From Erythrophleum ivorense (lineage: Eukaryota > Streptophyta > Magnoliopsida > Fabales > Fabaceae), in contig JAIUCV010000118.1 in assembly GCA_026724425.1 (NCBI GenBank), positions 1,054,001-1,118,000 of the forward strand: a DNA stretch of 64,000 nucleotides, written 5' to 3'. Shown here piece by piece: positions 34,923 through 49,099 of this stretch (position 1 is the first letter of the stretch; each line of letters opens with the position of its first letter). The notes beneath the pieces are model-generated. The model did no database searches, had not been told where the DNA came from, and worked only from the letters and a program-made list of their open reading frames with translations. The translations under genes and the position numbers were made by a program.

Positions 34923-37900
34923 TGTAATATCTGGTTCTCCGAAAGTGAGAGAAAACGTGAGAAATATAACATACGGTTTCTCCTTAAACAAACAAAAGTC
35001 ACCGGATACAAAAGGAAGTTTCCTGTAATGACTTAATTAAGGTCCTAAAAAATTTGAAAAGCATTTTAGACTCCTAAAAATGAGAATCCTAGGCTTAGAC
35101 GGAAAGAAAAATGGAGCTTGACAAAAGGTTGACGAAACGTAAGGGCATTTTCGTCATTTTAAGTAAATTTTAGAATTCTAACAGGAGGGCTTTTCAAATG
35201 AAAATTTTGAGTTTTCCAGGGTTCTTAGGGACACTGAAAACCATGGGAAGCCTTGGGACAGCTAAAGCCCCTCTAGTAGATGTTTTCCAATAGTGGTGAA
35301 CACGAACTTTGATAAATCCGTTCGAGAAAGTTTTAGCTCTAATTTGAGTGATTCTAAAGGATTTTATTAAATTGAGGATCCTAAATTTCATAATGGAAAA
35401 GATGGTTCTAAAAAACGAGCTAAAATAAGTTTAAAAAAATGCCAAGAACGAAGGGCAAAATTAGAATTTTTAAGAAAGTGGAAGCTTCTTGAACACTCTT
35501 TAAGTTTCTTGTTTCTTCTCCCCTTTCATTTGCGTGACCTATTCTACCCAAAAACTAGAGAAAACACTAACTCTCTTAGGCGCACCATGGAAGAGAAGAA
35601 AGAAGGAGAAAGAGCAAGAAAAGGTAAGGAAATTCATGGATTTTCATGCTTCTTTTTCTTCCAAACTTATTCCTCTTCCTTTAAGCTTTTTTTCCTATGG
35701 CTTTATTGAAGTCTTTGGATATGTTTCAAGGGAAAAACAGAGGGGAAAATTTGGATTTGAAGAGAGGAGGCTAAGAAAAATAAGAATCAAGCAAGAAAAC
35801 AAGAAAGAATAAGGTAAAATCTCTATCCTATGGTAGCTACTCCTCCCCCTTTCTTCTCCTTATTTTGCCCCATATATGTAGCTATAAGAAGGCTTGAATT
35901 TTAGGCAGAACCAAGGATGAATTCTATGAATTTAAGGGAGGAGAGTAAGAATATGCAAAGAAATTTAAGTGAAAAGCCATGAATTTGCAAGATAAGGAGG
36001 CTAGGGTTTGGATTGCACCTTAAACTCTATCATGAACCCTAGCTATATTTTATGATGTTTAAGTGTTCATATGAGTTCCTAAGGCACCAAGAGAGCTTCC
36101 TACAAGATTCTCCCATCAAAGGAAGCAAAGAAACTCCATTGGTGCTATATAGAAGCATGGCTTCGGCCAAGGAGAGTTCATGCACCTAGGGAGTGTTTTA
36201 ATTCCTTCCAAGCTTAGTTTTACATCATGTATAATGGGATAGTATGAGAAGAAGCCTTGGAAAAATTTTAAAAGCCATAGAAAGTGAGATGGCTTTGTAT
36301 GTTCCATATCATGGCTTAAAGAAATAACACCTAGCTAGGCTCCTTGAATTGATGACTCCAAGAGGTTTAAATGGAGTCAAGAATCATGAATAGATGAAGA
36401 GAATGGAGCCAAGATGATATTTTCCTAAGGTTTCTTCATTAAGTGTATTATGGAACTATAAAAGAGCCTTATGAGTCACCTAGCTTTTCTAGTGAATGTA
36501 TGGCCTTAGAATTTGATTCAAAAGTGTAATTGGCTTCCATATGATGTGTCTAGGCCAAGAGAAATGATATTCACCTTCTTAGATGTGTGAGGTCAAGGGA
36601 GAGTACTCAAGGCTTAAAGAAAAAGTGTATAAATACAAGCAAGGTAGCTCTCTCCACCTTTTCTCATGCATGAATATGTGCTTACATTGTCTTTGAATGT
36701 GTGTATATATGTTTTGAGCTATGAAAAGTATTTTAGTATGAGCTTTTATTCTATGGTACCATGATGATGTTTTATGCATACAAATGATATTTTATATGCT
36801 TGCTTTAGTTTGCTTGAGTGTGGAGAAGCCAAGAACCCTTGAGTTTTAGTTGAGACAAAGCAAAGAGTCTCTCAAGAAGTGAGGTTGACTCCCAAGAGAA
36901 AGGTTGAGTCAAAAACCTCTTAAAGAAAATAGGTAAGGCAAGTCCAAAATCCACAAGTAAATGGGTGAGGCTAATCCATTCACTTGCCAAGTCTAAGTAT
37001 GCTATACATGATGTGTTTAAATGCCAAGAATATTTCATGAATGCTCACATATGTCAATATACCCATGCATGCATTTACAAGACTTGTAGTGTATACTTTA
37101 TGTGTGATTGAAAGAAAGATAAGCTATTGGGATTTTTTGAATCTTATCTCCTCCTCTCCAATGTCTTAACATGCTAGGTGAATCAATGGAGCAAGGTAAT
37201 GGAAGCTACCAAGCCAAGGAGAAGAAGATTGACATCAAAATACATGAATAGGCCTAGTTTTACCTCTTTTATAGCCATAAACACGACATATGATATAATC
37301 CCATGATGAATGTGTTATGTAATTATATGAGCATATGTAAATACCCAAATGTATGATGTATGAATGAGATTTGATGTTAAATGTATGAGATAGCATGATT
37401 TGGGTATTGGATGGCCAAAGCTAGTATGTGTAATCTTGTCTATATCATAGGATGGATGAGTGAGTTTAAGAAATCTGGATATATGCACCTTTAAGACAAG
37501 TTTAGAGAGTCATTTTGGTGCATTCCCATATGCTCAAGTGGTCATGGTTGCCTTAGAACTTGAAATGGACCATTTAGACCCTTTATATGACACTAAATGA
37601 GCCATTTTGCAATCTAATGTCAAGATTTGACCAAATGAACAAATTTGCCCATAAAATTTGGCAAACATGTAGATCTTATCCAAATATTTTTGAAAAACTA
37701 AAGATCAGATTATTTGGAGCTCTGTGAAATTAATTATGAATTTCCAAAGTTGCCATTTTTCTGTTGAACTGATATAGGTACTATTCATATTGTTAGAAAC
37801 TTGGGTTATGTCATTCAAGGGTCAAAAGATGTCCAATGCTCATAAAATTTTAGAAGAATAAACTAGAAATGATAAGATTTCCATCACCACTGAGATCACC

Positions 37901-38403
37901 CCAATTAGACCTCTGAGCAGGGAGATATGAATTTTTGAAATTGGAGATCAATACTAGGGATGACAGCTAACCTCTAGTACTATTCCATCAGTTTCTATGC
38001 CTAGCAGTGGTCTGAATTTATTTTTAGCACATCTGTAGCTTTCCAGAATGGTATAGTATGTCTGATTTCAATTTTTCTAGAATTAGTTATATTTTTTCAA
38101 AGTTTAGGCACAGAATCTGGAAAACCAGTCCAAGGTTGCACTAGTATGTTTTATGTATATGCTCCCTTTGCTCGAGGTATGGACCATTTCTTAAGCTTGT
38201 TATGAGTTGCATTTATGTACTTAAATGTGAAAATAAGGTGGATGAGTCCATATGACCCACGGGATACCAAGAGAAAATTTTTATTATGGTGAAATTTATC
38301 TTAATTCATGATTTTCTATGCCATTATGTTGCTTCCCATAGAATTAGCTTGATGATGAGGCATGGAAATTACATAAATTGAGTCTTATAATTATGGTGTT
38401 ACA
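34923..38403 (+). mobile_element. Solo long LTR, copy B
   Basis: 3481 bp, starting TGTAATATCTGG and ending TATGGTGTTACA, with flanks GATTT (34918-34922) and GATTC (38404-38408), a 5-bp target duplication with one change. It has the family blocks in order: GGAGGGCTTTTCAAATGAAA near 35185, GTTTTAGCTCTAATTTGAGT near 35331, AG|GTAAAA at 35814, hairpin 37128-37146, and repeated GAATTAGTTAT. No gag or pol sequence lies on either side, and short open frames inside it match no protein family. Confidence 0.9.
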
Positions 38404-39542
38404 GATTCAACCTCATAATAAATCATCAATGGCCTCCCTTGCTTTCTACTTTTGTGTCTACAATTCTGCAGAAAACTTAATAAGTGAAGAAAGCTTTGAT
38501 ATTATGATTAATGTTTTTCATTCAGTGTATATGTTTCAAGATCTTTATATTATGCCTGGTGAAAAATTATTCCAAGAATATTTAAGATTCCTCCAATCTT
38601 GCTTATCTAACCTCTTTTTGGATCATGAACTTCAATTATTAGCATCTCATATGATATCTTTCGCTCAAATAATATTCCAATATTGTCACCTTATTACTTT
38701 AGAAACTACCCAACCTCACTTGATTCCTTTGATCAATTTAAACCAATAGAGCAAGAGAGAATCTAAAATCTATTTCCAAAGACATAAAAAATAGCAAAGA
38801 ATGTGGTAACTCCCCGTAAAAAGGACTAGAAATGAATGAAGAAGAGAAAGGACGTCCTATGGAAATAAAATTGTGTTTCTCATGCTAGTAGGCATGCAAC
38901 CAAATATATAACGTTAAAAGGGCATGGGACCTATTGGGAGAATTGACTACTAAAAAAAATAAAACCCAAAGTCATGAGAAATGGGTGAGGAAAATGAAAG
39001 AGCAACAATGCATTTGAATGTTTGTCAAAATGCCATCATTTCTTTTTTAATGAGCATCTCTATAACTTTTTAACCATTAGTTATATTAACAATTGACCAT
39101 TGGCATGGACAACTCTATTAACACGAGATCAACAAAACTCACAATATGATCAAATTGATGATGTTTTTATAAAGGTTTGGATTCATTTAACTATAATCAT
39201 ATTTCAAGAATTAAATTGATGAAACAAATCTTTTAAGGATTTTTTTTACTTTTTTTAAAATTAAATCTCTAAAAAAATTATATATATAATGGGTTGTTTG
39301 GTAAGCACATCATATCATAGCAACATGTATTTGTTGAATGATTCATGGTTCTTTGTCTTTTATATGAGGTTCAATAATTTAGAACCTCATTTTTTTAGTT
39401 ATTTTTAATATTCCCAATTGTATTCATTCGCCAGTCTGTTGGGTTGGGTGTGAGAGAATTGTTTGCATTTAATGTGATTATAAATATGGAGATGGATCAA
39501 GATATTACATCATGAACAAAGGCCACCTTGTTAGTTTACTTC
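38404..39542. other. Unrecognised stretch between long LTRs B and C
   Basis: Unique-looking AT-rich DNA. From about 38404 to 38749 the + strand stays open (starting inside LTR B), ending Q-P-H-L-I-P-L-I-N-L-N-Q, but I recognise no family and treat it as unproven. The rest has T-runs and stops in all frames. Confidence 0.45.
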
Positions 39543-40258
39543 TTTGAGCAAATTTTGGAATTCACATAGGAGGGTTTTTTAAATGAAAGTTTTGAGTTCT
39601 CCAGGATTCTCAGAGGCCTTGAAAACCATGGGTAGCTCCGAGACAGCTAAAGCCCCTCTAGTGAATGTTTTTCAACATCAATTGACCCAAATTTTGACTG
39701 ATTTGTTCAAGAAGGTTTTAGCTCCGATTTGAGTGATTCCAAAGGTATTTTATTTAATTGGAAACCTAAATTTTATGATAGAAAAGAAGGTTTTAAAAAA
39801 GGAGTTAAAATGAGCCTAAATGGAGTAAACAAGCACGTAGGGGCAAAATAGTCATTTTAAAAAATTATAAAAGAGGCTTCTTAAGGAAGATTACACCTCA
39901 TCACCTTCTCCAAGCTTTTATTTGCAAAAAAATGGGCAGCAATGGTGTGACATTAAGAAGGGAGAGTGAGAAGAAGTTTAAGCTTCCGTTTAGGTAAGTA
40001 AACGACCCCATTTCATCCCGCGCTAGTTAGGAAAGCTATTCCTTTCTCTAAAAGCTCTCTAATGGTGATTTTCTTTTCTTAAAAAGTTAAAGATTCAGGT
40101 CTAATCCAAGCCAAAAAGGAACTCTTTTCAAGAAATCAATCGATGGAAAATAATCTACGTGAAGAGAGCTCCGTTTTAAGGTAAGACTTCACTTGAAATA
40201 CTTGCAAAATCTTGTATTTCCAAGCCATTTAAGCTTAGGTCTAGAAAGAGAGAGAAAG

Positions 40259-43200
40259 TGTAACACCATAATTTCTTAGCTCATTACATGCTATCTCTAT
40301 GCCTCATATCAAGCAATTCATATAAGAGACAAGAAAATAGCATTAAAAAGTGGATTTCTTAGCATTGCATAGCATATAAAATTTTCATTTGTGGTCTCAT
40401 GAACCGTATGAGCTCATGTATCACTTCCTCATATTTAATTACATGGATACAACTCATTTTTGTCATCAAAAGTGGCCTACAACTTGTGAAACTCAAAGGG
40501 AAGCATAATATATATATGTATGTATTTTTGGCTAGAATTTTGCCAGTTCTGTCACAAACTTTGGAAAATCATAACTAATTCTAAAACAATATAAATCATC
40601 CATTCTTGGCCATTTTATAAAGCTACACATATTTACTTTATTCTAAAAATATGTCCAGACCATGAAATACAACACAAAGATATTTGACATTCAAAAAGGT
40701 CCAGAGGTCAGGCTGTCCACTGGTGCTGTCCACTGGTGCTATCACAGAATTCTGCAGCAAACTTCAAAAATGTTCAATTAATTCTACAAACATCCAATCC
40801 ATGCAAATGATACCAGTTTGGAAATATGTGGATGTTAGCTAGAGGAAAAAAATAACTCCAGACCATTTCAGGCATGCCTAGACCTCGAAACTCAATCAAA
40901 CAGTAATTGAGGTCAGGTGGTACGCCTGGTACTGGACAGTTTCTTTGAAAATTCATATCTCCCTCTCTAAGCATCCAAATGAGGTGTTTCTAGTTGGCAC
41001 AAATCACTAGAAATGATAGTTTCTCCATATAAAATTTTGTGGCAGTTGGACATCATTTGCCTTATGAGTGACAGAATTTAATTTTGGACTAGTGCTACAA
41101 TACCAATGACCAAAACCAAAAAAAATTTCAACTTCAAAAATTTGCCAAATATTTCACAGACCTCCAAAAATTACCAACTTTAGATTGCCAAAAATCTCTT
41201 AATAAGCTCTAGATGCATGCCAAATTTCAGACCAAGAAGAGCTCATTTGGACAAAAATGACATAGCCTCACAAAATGGTCATTTTTGCTCCTTATGAGGC
41301 ACTGACTTAGTTCAATTAGCTTTCTTTAGTGTTTGGGACCCCTTGAGCAAGTTTAAAAGTATGAATATGACTTGTATCAACTACCCAAATGGTTCCAAAT
41401 ACCATGCATCTCATTTTGACCATCTCACATCCATTAATGCATAGTTACATACAAGCCATCCAAGAGTCAAATTGCATAATTCCATGGATTTGGTGTCACA
41501 TAAGGTCTACATCATATTCATACATCATTTTATATTTGTTCATGGTCTCACATTACAAAAATAATATGTACAGAACAACTTTGGCATTCAATAACATATC
41601 AAGCTATATAACTATCAAGACTTGGCCTTTCAACTCCCTTGGCTTGCATTCTTTATTTCTTGAGCACCACCTAATCATGTCAAGAGGAAAGGGGGAGGGG
41701 GAGTGAGATTCCTTGAATCTCAATAGCTCACACACCCATTGACACATACATTCAAAGCATACATATATCAAAATCTCAAGTGTGCAAACATAAAGTGTAT
41801 AATACTATATTTTCATGCCACATTTCCACATCAACCATTTTCATACTCTAGGGACTTTTGGTTTTGCCTCACCTCATTTCTAAGATTTTTGGATTTGCCT
41901 CACTCTTGGTCTAGGGACTTTTGACTTAGCCTCACCCATCCAAGGGACTTTTGGCCTAGTCTCACCCATACCTTGAGACTTTTGGCACATCCTCACGCAC
42001 TTTAAGGGACTTTTGGCATCACCTCACCCTTGAGAGCCATTCTTATAATCAATGGTATTCAAGACAACACATTGGTACAAATGCAATCTCAAGACATCAA
42101 GTGGCGTGTTCTCAAATCACAAAAGCATACACAAGCACACAAAGACATACTTATGTACATAAAATGCAAGAGAATGAGGTGGAGAGCTACCTTGGATTTA
42201 TGCAAGTTTTACTTTGCTAATTCCTTCCCCTCTTTGATTTCATAAGAGCACTTAGGTGGTTGATTGTTCTTTTGGCCTAGACATCATAAGGAATACACAA
42301 TCACATAATTGAAGTAAGCCAAGATATTAAACTAAAGCTTAAACACACACTTAGTTTCATACTTGGCATTATGGTTCCATAATTGGCCTAATGAAGCAAC
42401 TCTTGCATTTCAAGTTCTAGGCTCCACTCTCTTATTGTTTTTAGACTTCTTGGAGTCATTTAAGGTCCTTGGAGCTATCACACATTCAATTGCACAATTG
42501 AAAAACCAAGTTGCTTTACAAAGCATCATTATGGACACCATTGTCCCATCTCCCAATCCATGGTTCCTAAATTTTTTCCAATGGTTTCTCCCATCTTCTA
42601 ACATCATATAAAGTCTCAAACCAAGGTTAGAACAATTTAAAACATCCCCTAGCCTAATGAACCTAGCTTGGCCAAAATATGCACCATAATGGAGGTTCAT
42701 AGACTTCGTGATTTTTCCTTGATGGGAGAGCCACTTGGGAGGCTTTCTAGAGATCTTAGGAGCTCAAAGAAACATTCAAATAGCCAAGAAAACATTCACA
42801 CAAAATCAGATTTTGCAAAACCCTAGAAAACACCACACTTTTTTAACTTGTTTTCTATTAGTTTTTCTTGGAATTTCTTGCCATATTCCCTTTCCCTATG
42901 GCCTAAAACCCTTGTTCCTTCCTTGTATTTAGACAGAACATCCTCCCTTCCTTTGGTTCTGTTCTTGGCCGAAATGCACACAAAGGGAAGGGGAAGAGAA
43001 GATGCAACAAAAAGCAAAGATTACCTAGGATTCAAGTGAGCTTTCAAGTGTCTTTCTCCTTGGTTCTCTTCTCCTTGAAAAATTCAAAAATTTTCCCTTC
43101 TTTCTGGACCAAAAACAGAACCATTCATCTCAAATAAACTATGGAAAGAGAGGAGGAAAGGAGAGGAACAAGATTGGAGGAAGATGAAGCATGAAAATCT

Positions 43201-46200
43201 ATAAATTTCCTGACCTTTTCCTTAATTTTTCTCTTCTTTTTCTTCCCCTTTTGGTGCACCTTGTAACATCTGGTCCCTCCATAAACGTGAGAAAAACAAT
43301 GTTTGGTTTCTCTGTAAACGTTAGAAATGAGCCAAATATAAAGGAAGTCCCCAAAATAGAAGGAATTAGGGCCAAATAAAATTATGATAAAATTTTAAAT
43401 AATAGAAAATGAGGATTTGACCTTGAGTTGCCTAGCAATCAAGGCCAGAGTGATTCAAAAAATTTGCTGAAAGGCTAATGGCATTTTCGTAAATATAGGC
43501 ACTTTTTGAAAAACTCACAGGAGGGCTTTTTAAATGAAAGTTTTGAGTTCTCCGGGGTTTTTAGAGGCCCTGAATACTATAGTAAGTCCTGGGATAGTTA
43601 AAGCCCCTCCGGTATATGTTTTCCAACAGCGATAAGCCTAAACTTTGACCGAATCGTTCGGGAAGGTTTTAGCTCCAAATTGAGTGATTCCAAAGACATT
43701 TTATAAGATTGAGGACCTAAATTTTATGATAGAAAATACGGTTCTCAAAAAGGAGCTAAAACGGATTAGAAACGAAAATGCCAAAAATGAGGGACGAAAT
43801 AGGAATTTTGGAATTCTTTTGCTTTTAATACACTCTCTTTCTCACACCCTCCCTTGCCCTCATTTTTCACTGTCTTTCTTTTGCCCAAAACAGAGAGGAG
43901 AATAAGTTCTCTTAGGCGCACAAGAAGGAGCACTCTTGGAAGGAGGAAAAAGCCAAGAAAAGGTAGGAAATTTCATGGAAAATCTAGCTTTCTCCTTAGC
44001 AAGTCACTTCTCCTCCTTCTCCTCCTTGTTTCTATGGGTTTGATGGTGCTTTTAAATCTATTTTGATGGCAGAACAGAGGTGGAATTTTTGGATTTGGTG
44101 AGGGGAGGCTAGCCAAGTGAAAAGCAACTAAGAGAAAGGAAGAAAACAAGGTAAAACTTCCATTCCTTGGTAGTTCCTTCCTCCCCCTTCCTCTTGCACG
44201 AATTTGACCACCATGAGCCCAAGTCTTATGGGCTGATTTTTGTCCAATTTATGGAAGGATTAGAGGTTTTAGATGGCAAGGATTAAGAAGGAACTAATAG
44301 AGTCAAGAAAGGAACATTAGGAGATAAGATAGATCCATTAGGGATCCAAATACTCCCTTGCAAATATGATTTTATATGAATGTTCTTAGACTTAATTGAA
44401 TGTTTAAACATGCTCCTAAGACCCCTAGAGAGCTTCCCACATGCACCTCCCATCCAAGAAAGCAAAGAAAATTGCAAGAAAAATTAATGAACTCTAAGTA
44501 GAAAAAGTGTAGTGCATTTGAAGGGATTGTAAAAACTGATTTGATTAATGCATTCCCTAGCATATATGAGTGTTAGATTGAGCTCCTAAGACCTTTAAGA
44601 AGCCTCCCAAGTGTGTCTCCCATCAAGGAAAAATCAAGAAGGCCATGAACTCTTCTTCCCCCTATAGTCTCGACCTAGGCAAGTTCCTATAGCTAGGGAG
44701 AGTTTTAAATTTTTCTAAGGCTATTCTTGAGTCATATGTGATGAGTGAAGGTGAGTAGAGGCCTTAGAAAAAATTTAGATATCAAAGAAAGTGAATTGGT
44801 GCCATAGGTTCCATATTAGGACCTAAAGAAGCAACATGATGCTACGCCCTTTGTTTTAATGATGTGATGACTCCAAGAGGTTTAAAAGGAGTCAAGAATC
44901 ATAATTGAAAAGAAAGAATGAGGCCTAGAAGTCATTTGATGGGTGTTGCTTCATTAGGTGTGATTATGGACCATAATGGAGCCTATAGAGCAATCTAGTG
45001 TTTTATCAAGTGATGTAGCTTTAGAATATGTTTCATAGACCTAATTGACTCCCATAAATTGTATCTAGGCCAAGAGAAACTATCTTCACCAAATTATGGG
45101 TGTGTGGCCGAAAGAGGAGGCTTGATTGTGCAAGGTAGCTCTCTCCACCTTCTCTCATGCATGGATGTGTGTTTAGCTTGTTTTAGAATGTGTGTATGTG
45201 TATTTTCAAGCTAAGAAAAGTATGCTAGCATGCCTTTATATTCCATGATCCTGATGCCATGTTATGTTTCAAATGAGCACATGATGTTTATATGAGTTTG
45301 CTTGAGTGTGGAGTGGCCAAGAACTCTTCCCTTTGGTGAGGATGAGCCAAGAACCTTTGAGCTTGGTTGAGATAAAGTGAAGAGTCTCCCAAAAGCCAAG
45401 TGGGCTCCCAAGAATATGGTTGAGTCCAAAGTGCTCAAAGAATGGGTGAGGCAAGTCCAAAATCCATGAGGAGAAGTGTGAGGCCAATCCAAGCACTTGG
45501 TGCACTCTTGGATGTCTTATATGAATTGTTCATATGCCAAGTTTGCCTTTAAAATGTCCATAGCTTCTATTTTTCCATACATGCATTTGAAAAGCTTGCT
45601 TTGTACATATTATGTATGATTGAATAGGAGATGAGCTATTGGGATTCTTTGAATCTCATCCCCTCCTCTCCAATGCTCTAAAATGCTAGGTGAACTAAGT
45701 GGATATGCTAATGGGAGCCAACAACATTGAAGAAGAGATATTGACATTCATATGTCTAGCTTTTATCCTTTTTGAACCATAATAATGTTTAATGATGTAT
45801 ATGATTATTGTAAATGGCACATGACCCTTGAGACACATGTAAATATGATATTATATGATGTATACATGTATGAATATAATGTATGAACTTTAGAAATGAA
45901 TTTGGGTATGTAATGGCAAGTTATGCAAATTGGAAGTTTGATGCAAATGTGTATAAGTGTGGATGAAAAGGCCAAAATGAGATGCATGAGGTTTGGGACT
46001 ATTTGGGTAGCTCACACAAGTCTTAAATATGCTTTTAAACTTGCCCAAAAGGTGTCAAGACTAAGGGAAAACCATTTGGCAATTTTGGTACCCAATATGG
46101 AGCCAAAATTGACCATAATGGAACCCTATGCCATTTTTTGGCCAAATGAGTTAGTATTGCCCTAAAACTTGGCATGCAATTAGGTCTCATTCAGAGATTT

Positions 46201-47754
46201 TTGGGAAGCTAAAGATCATAATTTTTTGAGACCTAGAGAATATTTGATAAATTTAAAAGTTGGGATTTTTCATGGATTCTGGTATGGGTACTGTTCATAC
46301 TGGCAGTTTTGAATTCTGTGTCACCTGATGGCCAAATGGTGTCCAATGCTTATGAAATTTTACATGCATAAACTAGAGGTCATAATATTTTTGTGGCCAC
46401 TGAGATCACCTCATTTGGATGTCTGAGCAGTGAGTTATGCATGTTTGAAGTTAACTGTCAGCATCAGTAGTGCCCCATGAGTCCAATTACTGTTCCATAG
46501 GGTCCAGCTGACTAAACGTATCTGTTTCATTCTGGAATTATTTTTAGTATCAATTTAACATTTGTAGCTTTCTATAATGACTGAATGTGTGTGATTTTGA
46601 TATTTATAGGATTAGTTATGAATTTCAGAAATTTGTATCAGTAAACTAAACAATAGCCCAGGCAACCAGCAACTCTGTAGTGTTTTGGATGTCAAACGTC
46701 CTGTGTGATAAATTTTATGACCTGGACATATTTGTTTTATGAAGTAGACATCCTAAGGTTTCCACAATGACAACGATTGTATGATTTCGAATTTTCTAGA
46801 CTTAGTTATGATTTTTCAAAGTTGGGTCAGAAAATGGAGCAAATCTGGCCGAAAATGTGCTTGTTTATTTTGAGCTCCATTTCGGTTTCCATGGGTTGTA
46901 GGCATGTTTATGATACAAATGAGTTGTAATAATGAAATTAAATATGAGGAAGTATAGTATGAGCTCACACAATCCACGTGACACCAAATTGAATTTTTTT
47001 GACATAGCGCAACGCGAAAAAAGCTTATTATTTTCATCCCCTTTTCATATGATCTTGTGGGATTGATAATACAAAGCTTATAAATGGAATCAAATGAGCT
47101 AGAAGTTATGATGTTACACACCTAAGAGAGAAGATCAACTTTTGTATTTTGGACAGAAAATTTCGTGCTTAAAAAGGTGGAAGAAAAAAGGTGAAGTGTG
47201 TGGGAGTTTCTAGAAGCATACTTTTCCAAAAATTCAAATCTTGTCCTTTCGTAATGGCAATTTTGTTTTGGCTTTGTTTTAGCTCTTTTTTTAAAAATTT
47301 CTTTTCCATTATAAAATTTAGGTTCCCAATTTAATAAAATGCCTTTGAAATCACTCAATTTGAAGTTAAAACCTTACCAAACGAATTGGTCAAAGTTTGG
47401 GTCGACCAATGTTGAAAAACATACACTGAAGGGGCTTTACCAGTCCCGAGCTTCACATAGTTTTTGGGGCTTCTAAGAACCTTGGTTAACTTAAAACTTT
47501 CATTTAAAAAGTCCTCTTATGTGCTATTCCAAAAGTTGCACTTATTTACAAAAATGCCATTACGTTTCGTCAGTTTTTATCACAAATTGTTTCTTCATCC
47601 TAACTCCGTTTTTCCTTCGATCTGAGCCTAGAATTATCATTTTTTAGGAGTCTAGGACTCCATCCAAATTTTTTAGGACATTATCTAGGTCATTTTGATG
47701 GACTTATTTTTATACGGCTCATTTCGTTATTTTACGGCAATTACGTTCGTTACA
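40259..47754 (-). mobile_element. Solo long LTR, copy D, reverse, inserted in C and interrupted by E
   Basis: On the + strand it starts TGTAACACCATAATTTC and ends ACGTTCGTTACA, flanked by a perfect GAAAG duplication (40254-40258 and 47755-47759). Its own pieces are 40259-43261 and 47124-47754, about 3.63 kb. It carries the family hairpin at 41704-41722 in a fully paired form and a series of (C/T)CTCACC...GGACTTTTGG(C/A) repeats at about 41850-42030. Within it, a 13-bp direct repeat CTGTCCACTGGTG occurs at 40713-40738. Confidence 0.92.
43262..47118 (+). mobile_element. Solo long LTR, copy E, inserted in D
   Basis: 3857 bp, starting TGTAACATCTGGTCCCTCC and ending TATGATGTTACA, flanked by a perfect CACCT duplication (43257-43261 and 47119-47123). 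Removing it and one CACCT restores the continuity of D (GGTGCACCT|AAGAGAG, matching the uninterrupted order in copies B and H). AG|GTAAAA site at 44151; hairpin 45641-45659. Short A/T-rich open frames inside it match nothing. Confidence 0.93.
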
Positions 47755-49027
47755 GAAAGTGAGGAGGAGAGTTTTTCTTTATGTATTTTTTATGGAACCA
47801 AAGGTTATGGAGTGTGAGGACTAAGAATATACAACTAGAATTGAAAAGGGAGCTTTAGAATGCAAGTTATGGAATTTAAGGATTTTGTTGCACCTAGGCT
47901 AAGATGAAGCTTCCTAGTAGTAATTTAAGTTGTCTAAGAATATATATGAGTTCTTAAGATACCAAGAGAGCCTCCCATATGCTTTTCCCATCAAAGAAAT
48001 TAAAATAACTCCATTGGTGCCATATGGAAGCATAGCCTCGCCAAGGAGGGTTCATGCACCTAGGGAGTGTTTTAATTCCTTCCAAACTTAGTTTTGCATC
48101 ATGTATGATGGAAGAGTATGAGAGGAAGCCTTGAAAAAATTTTAGAACTCATAGAAAGTGAGTTAGTGTTTTAGGTTTCATATTATGATCTAAAGAAGCA
48201 ACATGTAGTTAGGCTCTTTGTTTTAATTGTGTGATAACTCCAAGAGGCTTAAAAAGAGTCAAGAATTATATTTGAAAGGAAAGAATGGAGCCTAAAATTT
48301 ATTTGAGGGGTGTTGCTTCATCAGGTGCAATTATGGAACCATAATGAGGTTATAAGCTAACCTAGTGTAAGAAAATTGTATGGCCTTAGAATTGAGTTTA
48401 TAAACCTAATTGGCTTCCATAAATTGTGTTTAGGCCAAGAGAAACCTTCCCTACACTTTTGTGTGTGTGTGGCCAAAAAAGGGAGCTTGGATTCAAAGGA
48501 AAAAGTGTGTAATTGTATCCAAGGTAGCTCTCTCCACCTTCTCTCATGCATGGATGTATGCCTAGTTTGTCTTTGAATGTGTGTATGTATGTTTTTAAGC
48601 CATGAAAAGTATTCTAGTATGACTTTGATTCTATAGTACCATGATGTTACAATATATTTTCATATGATGTTTATGATGTGTGCTTGGGTTTGCTTGAGTA
48701 TGGTGAGGCCAAGAACCCTTAGCTATGGTAAGGATGAGCTAAGAACTTTTAAGATTGGTTGAGACAAAGCAAAGAGTCTCCCAAAAGCAAGATGGACTCC
48801 TAAGAGCATGGTTGAGTCCAAGAAATTCTTAAAGAATGGGTGAGGCAAATCCAACATCCACAAGAAATGAGTGAGGCTAATCCACTTGCTTGGCAAGCCT
48901 TTGTACGCTATGTATGACTTCCTCAAATGATGAAAATATCTCTTGAATGTTTGCACATGCTCACATGACCATACATGCATTTATGAGACTTATTTTGTAT
49001 CCATTATGTATGATTGAATGAGAGATG

Positions 49028-49099
49028 TGTAATACTATAAATTCTAGCTCATTTCTGAATAAATGTAACACTATAAATTCTAGCTCATTTCATATTATT
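49028..49099 (-). repeat. Tandemly duplicated terminus of LTR F
   Basis: TGTAA(T/C)ACTATAAATTCTAGCTCATTTC occurs at 49028 and again at 49064, 36 bp apart, separated by TGAATAAA. Only the outer copy touches the target duplication. This could be local slippage or the trace of a second aborted insertion. Confidence 0.9.

Noticed and set aside
38378..38749. A 123-codon open frame on the + strand
   Set aside because: It starts inside LTR B and runs across the target duplication into flanking DNA. No domain was recognised, so its start cannot be real. Kept only as a note in the stretch description.
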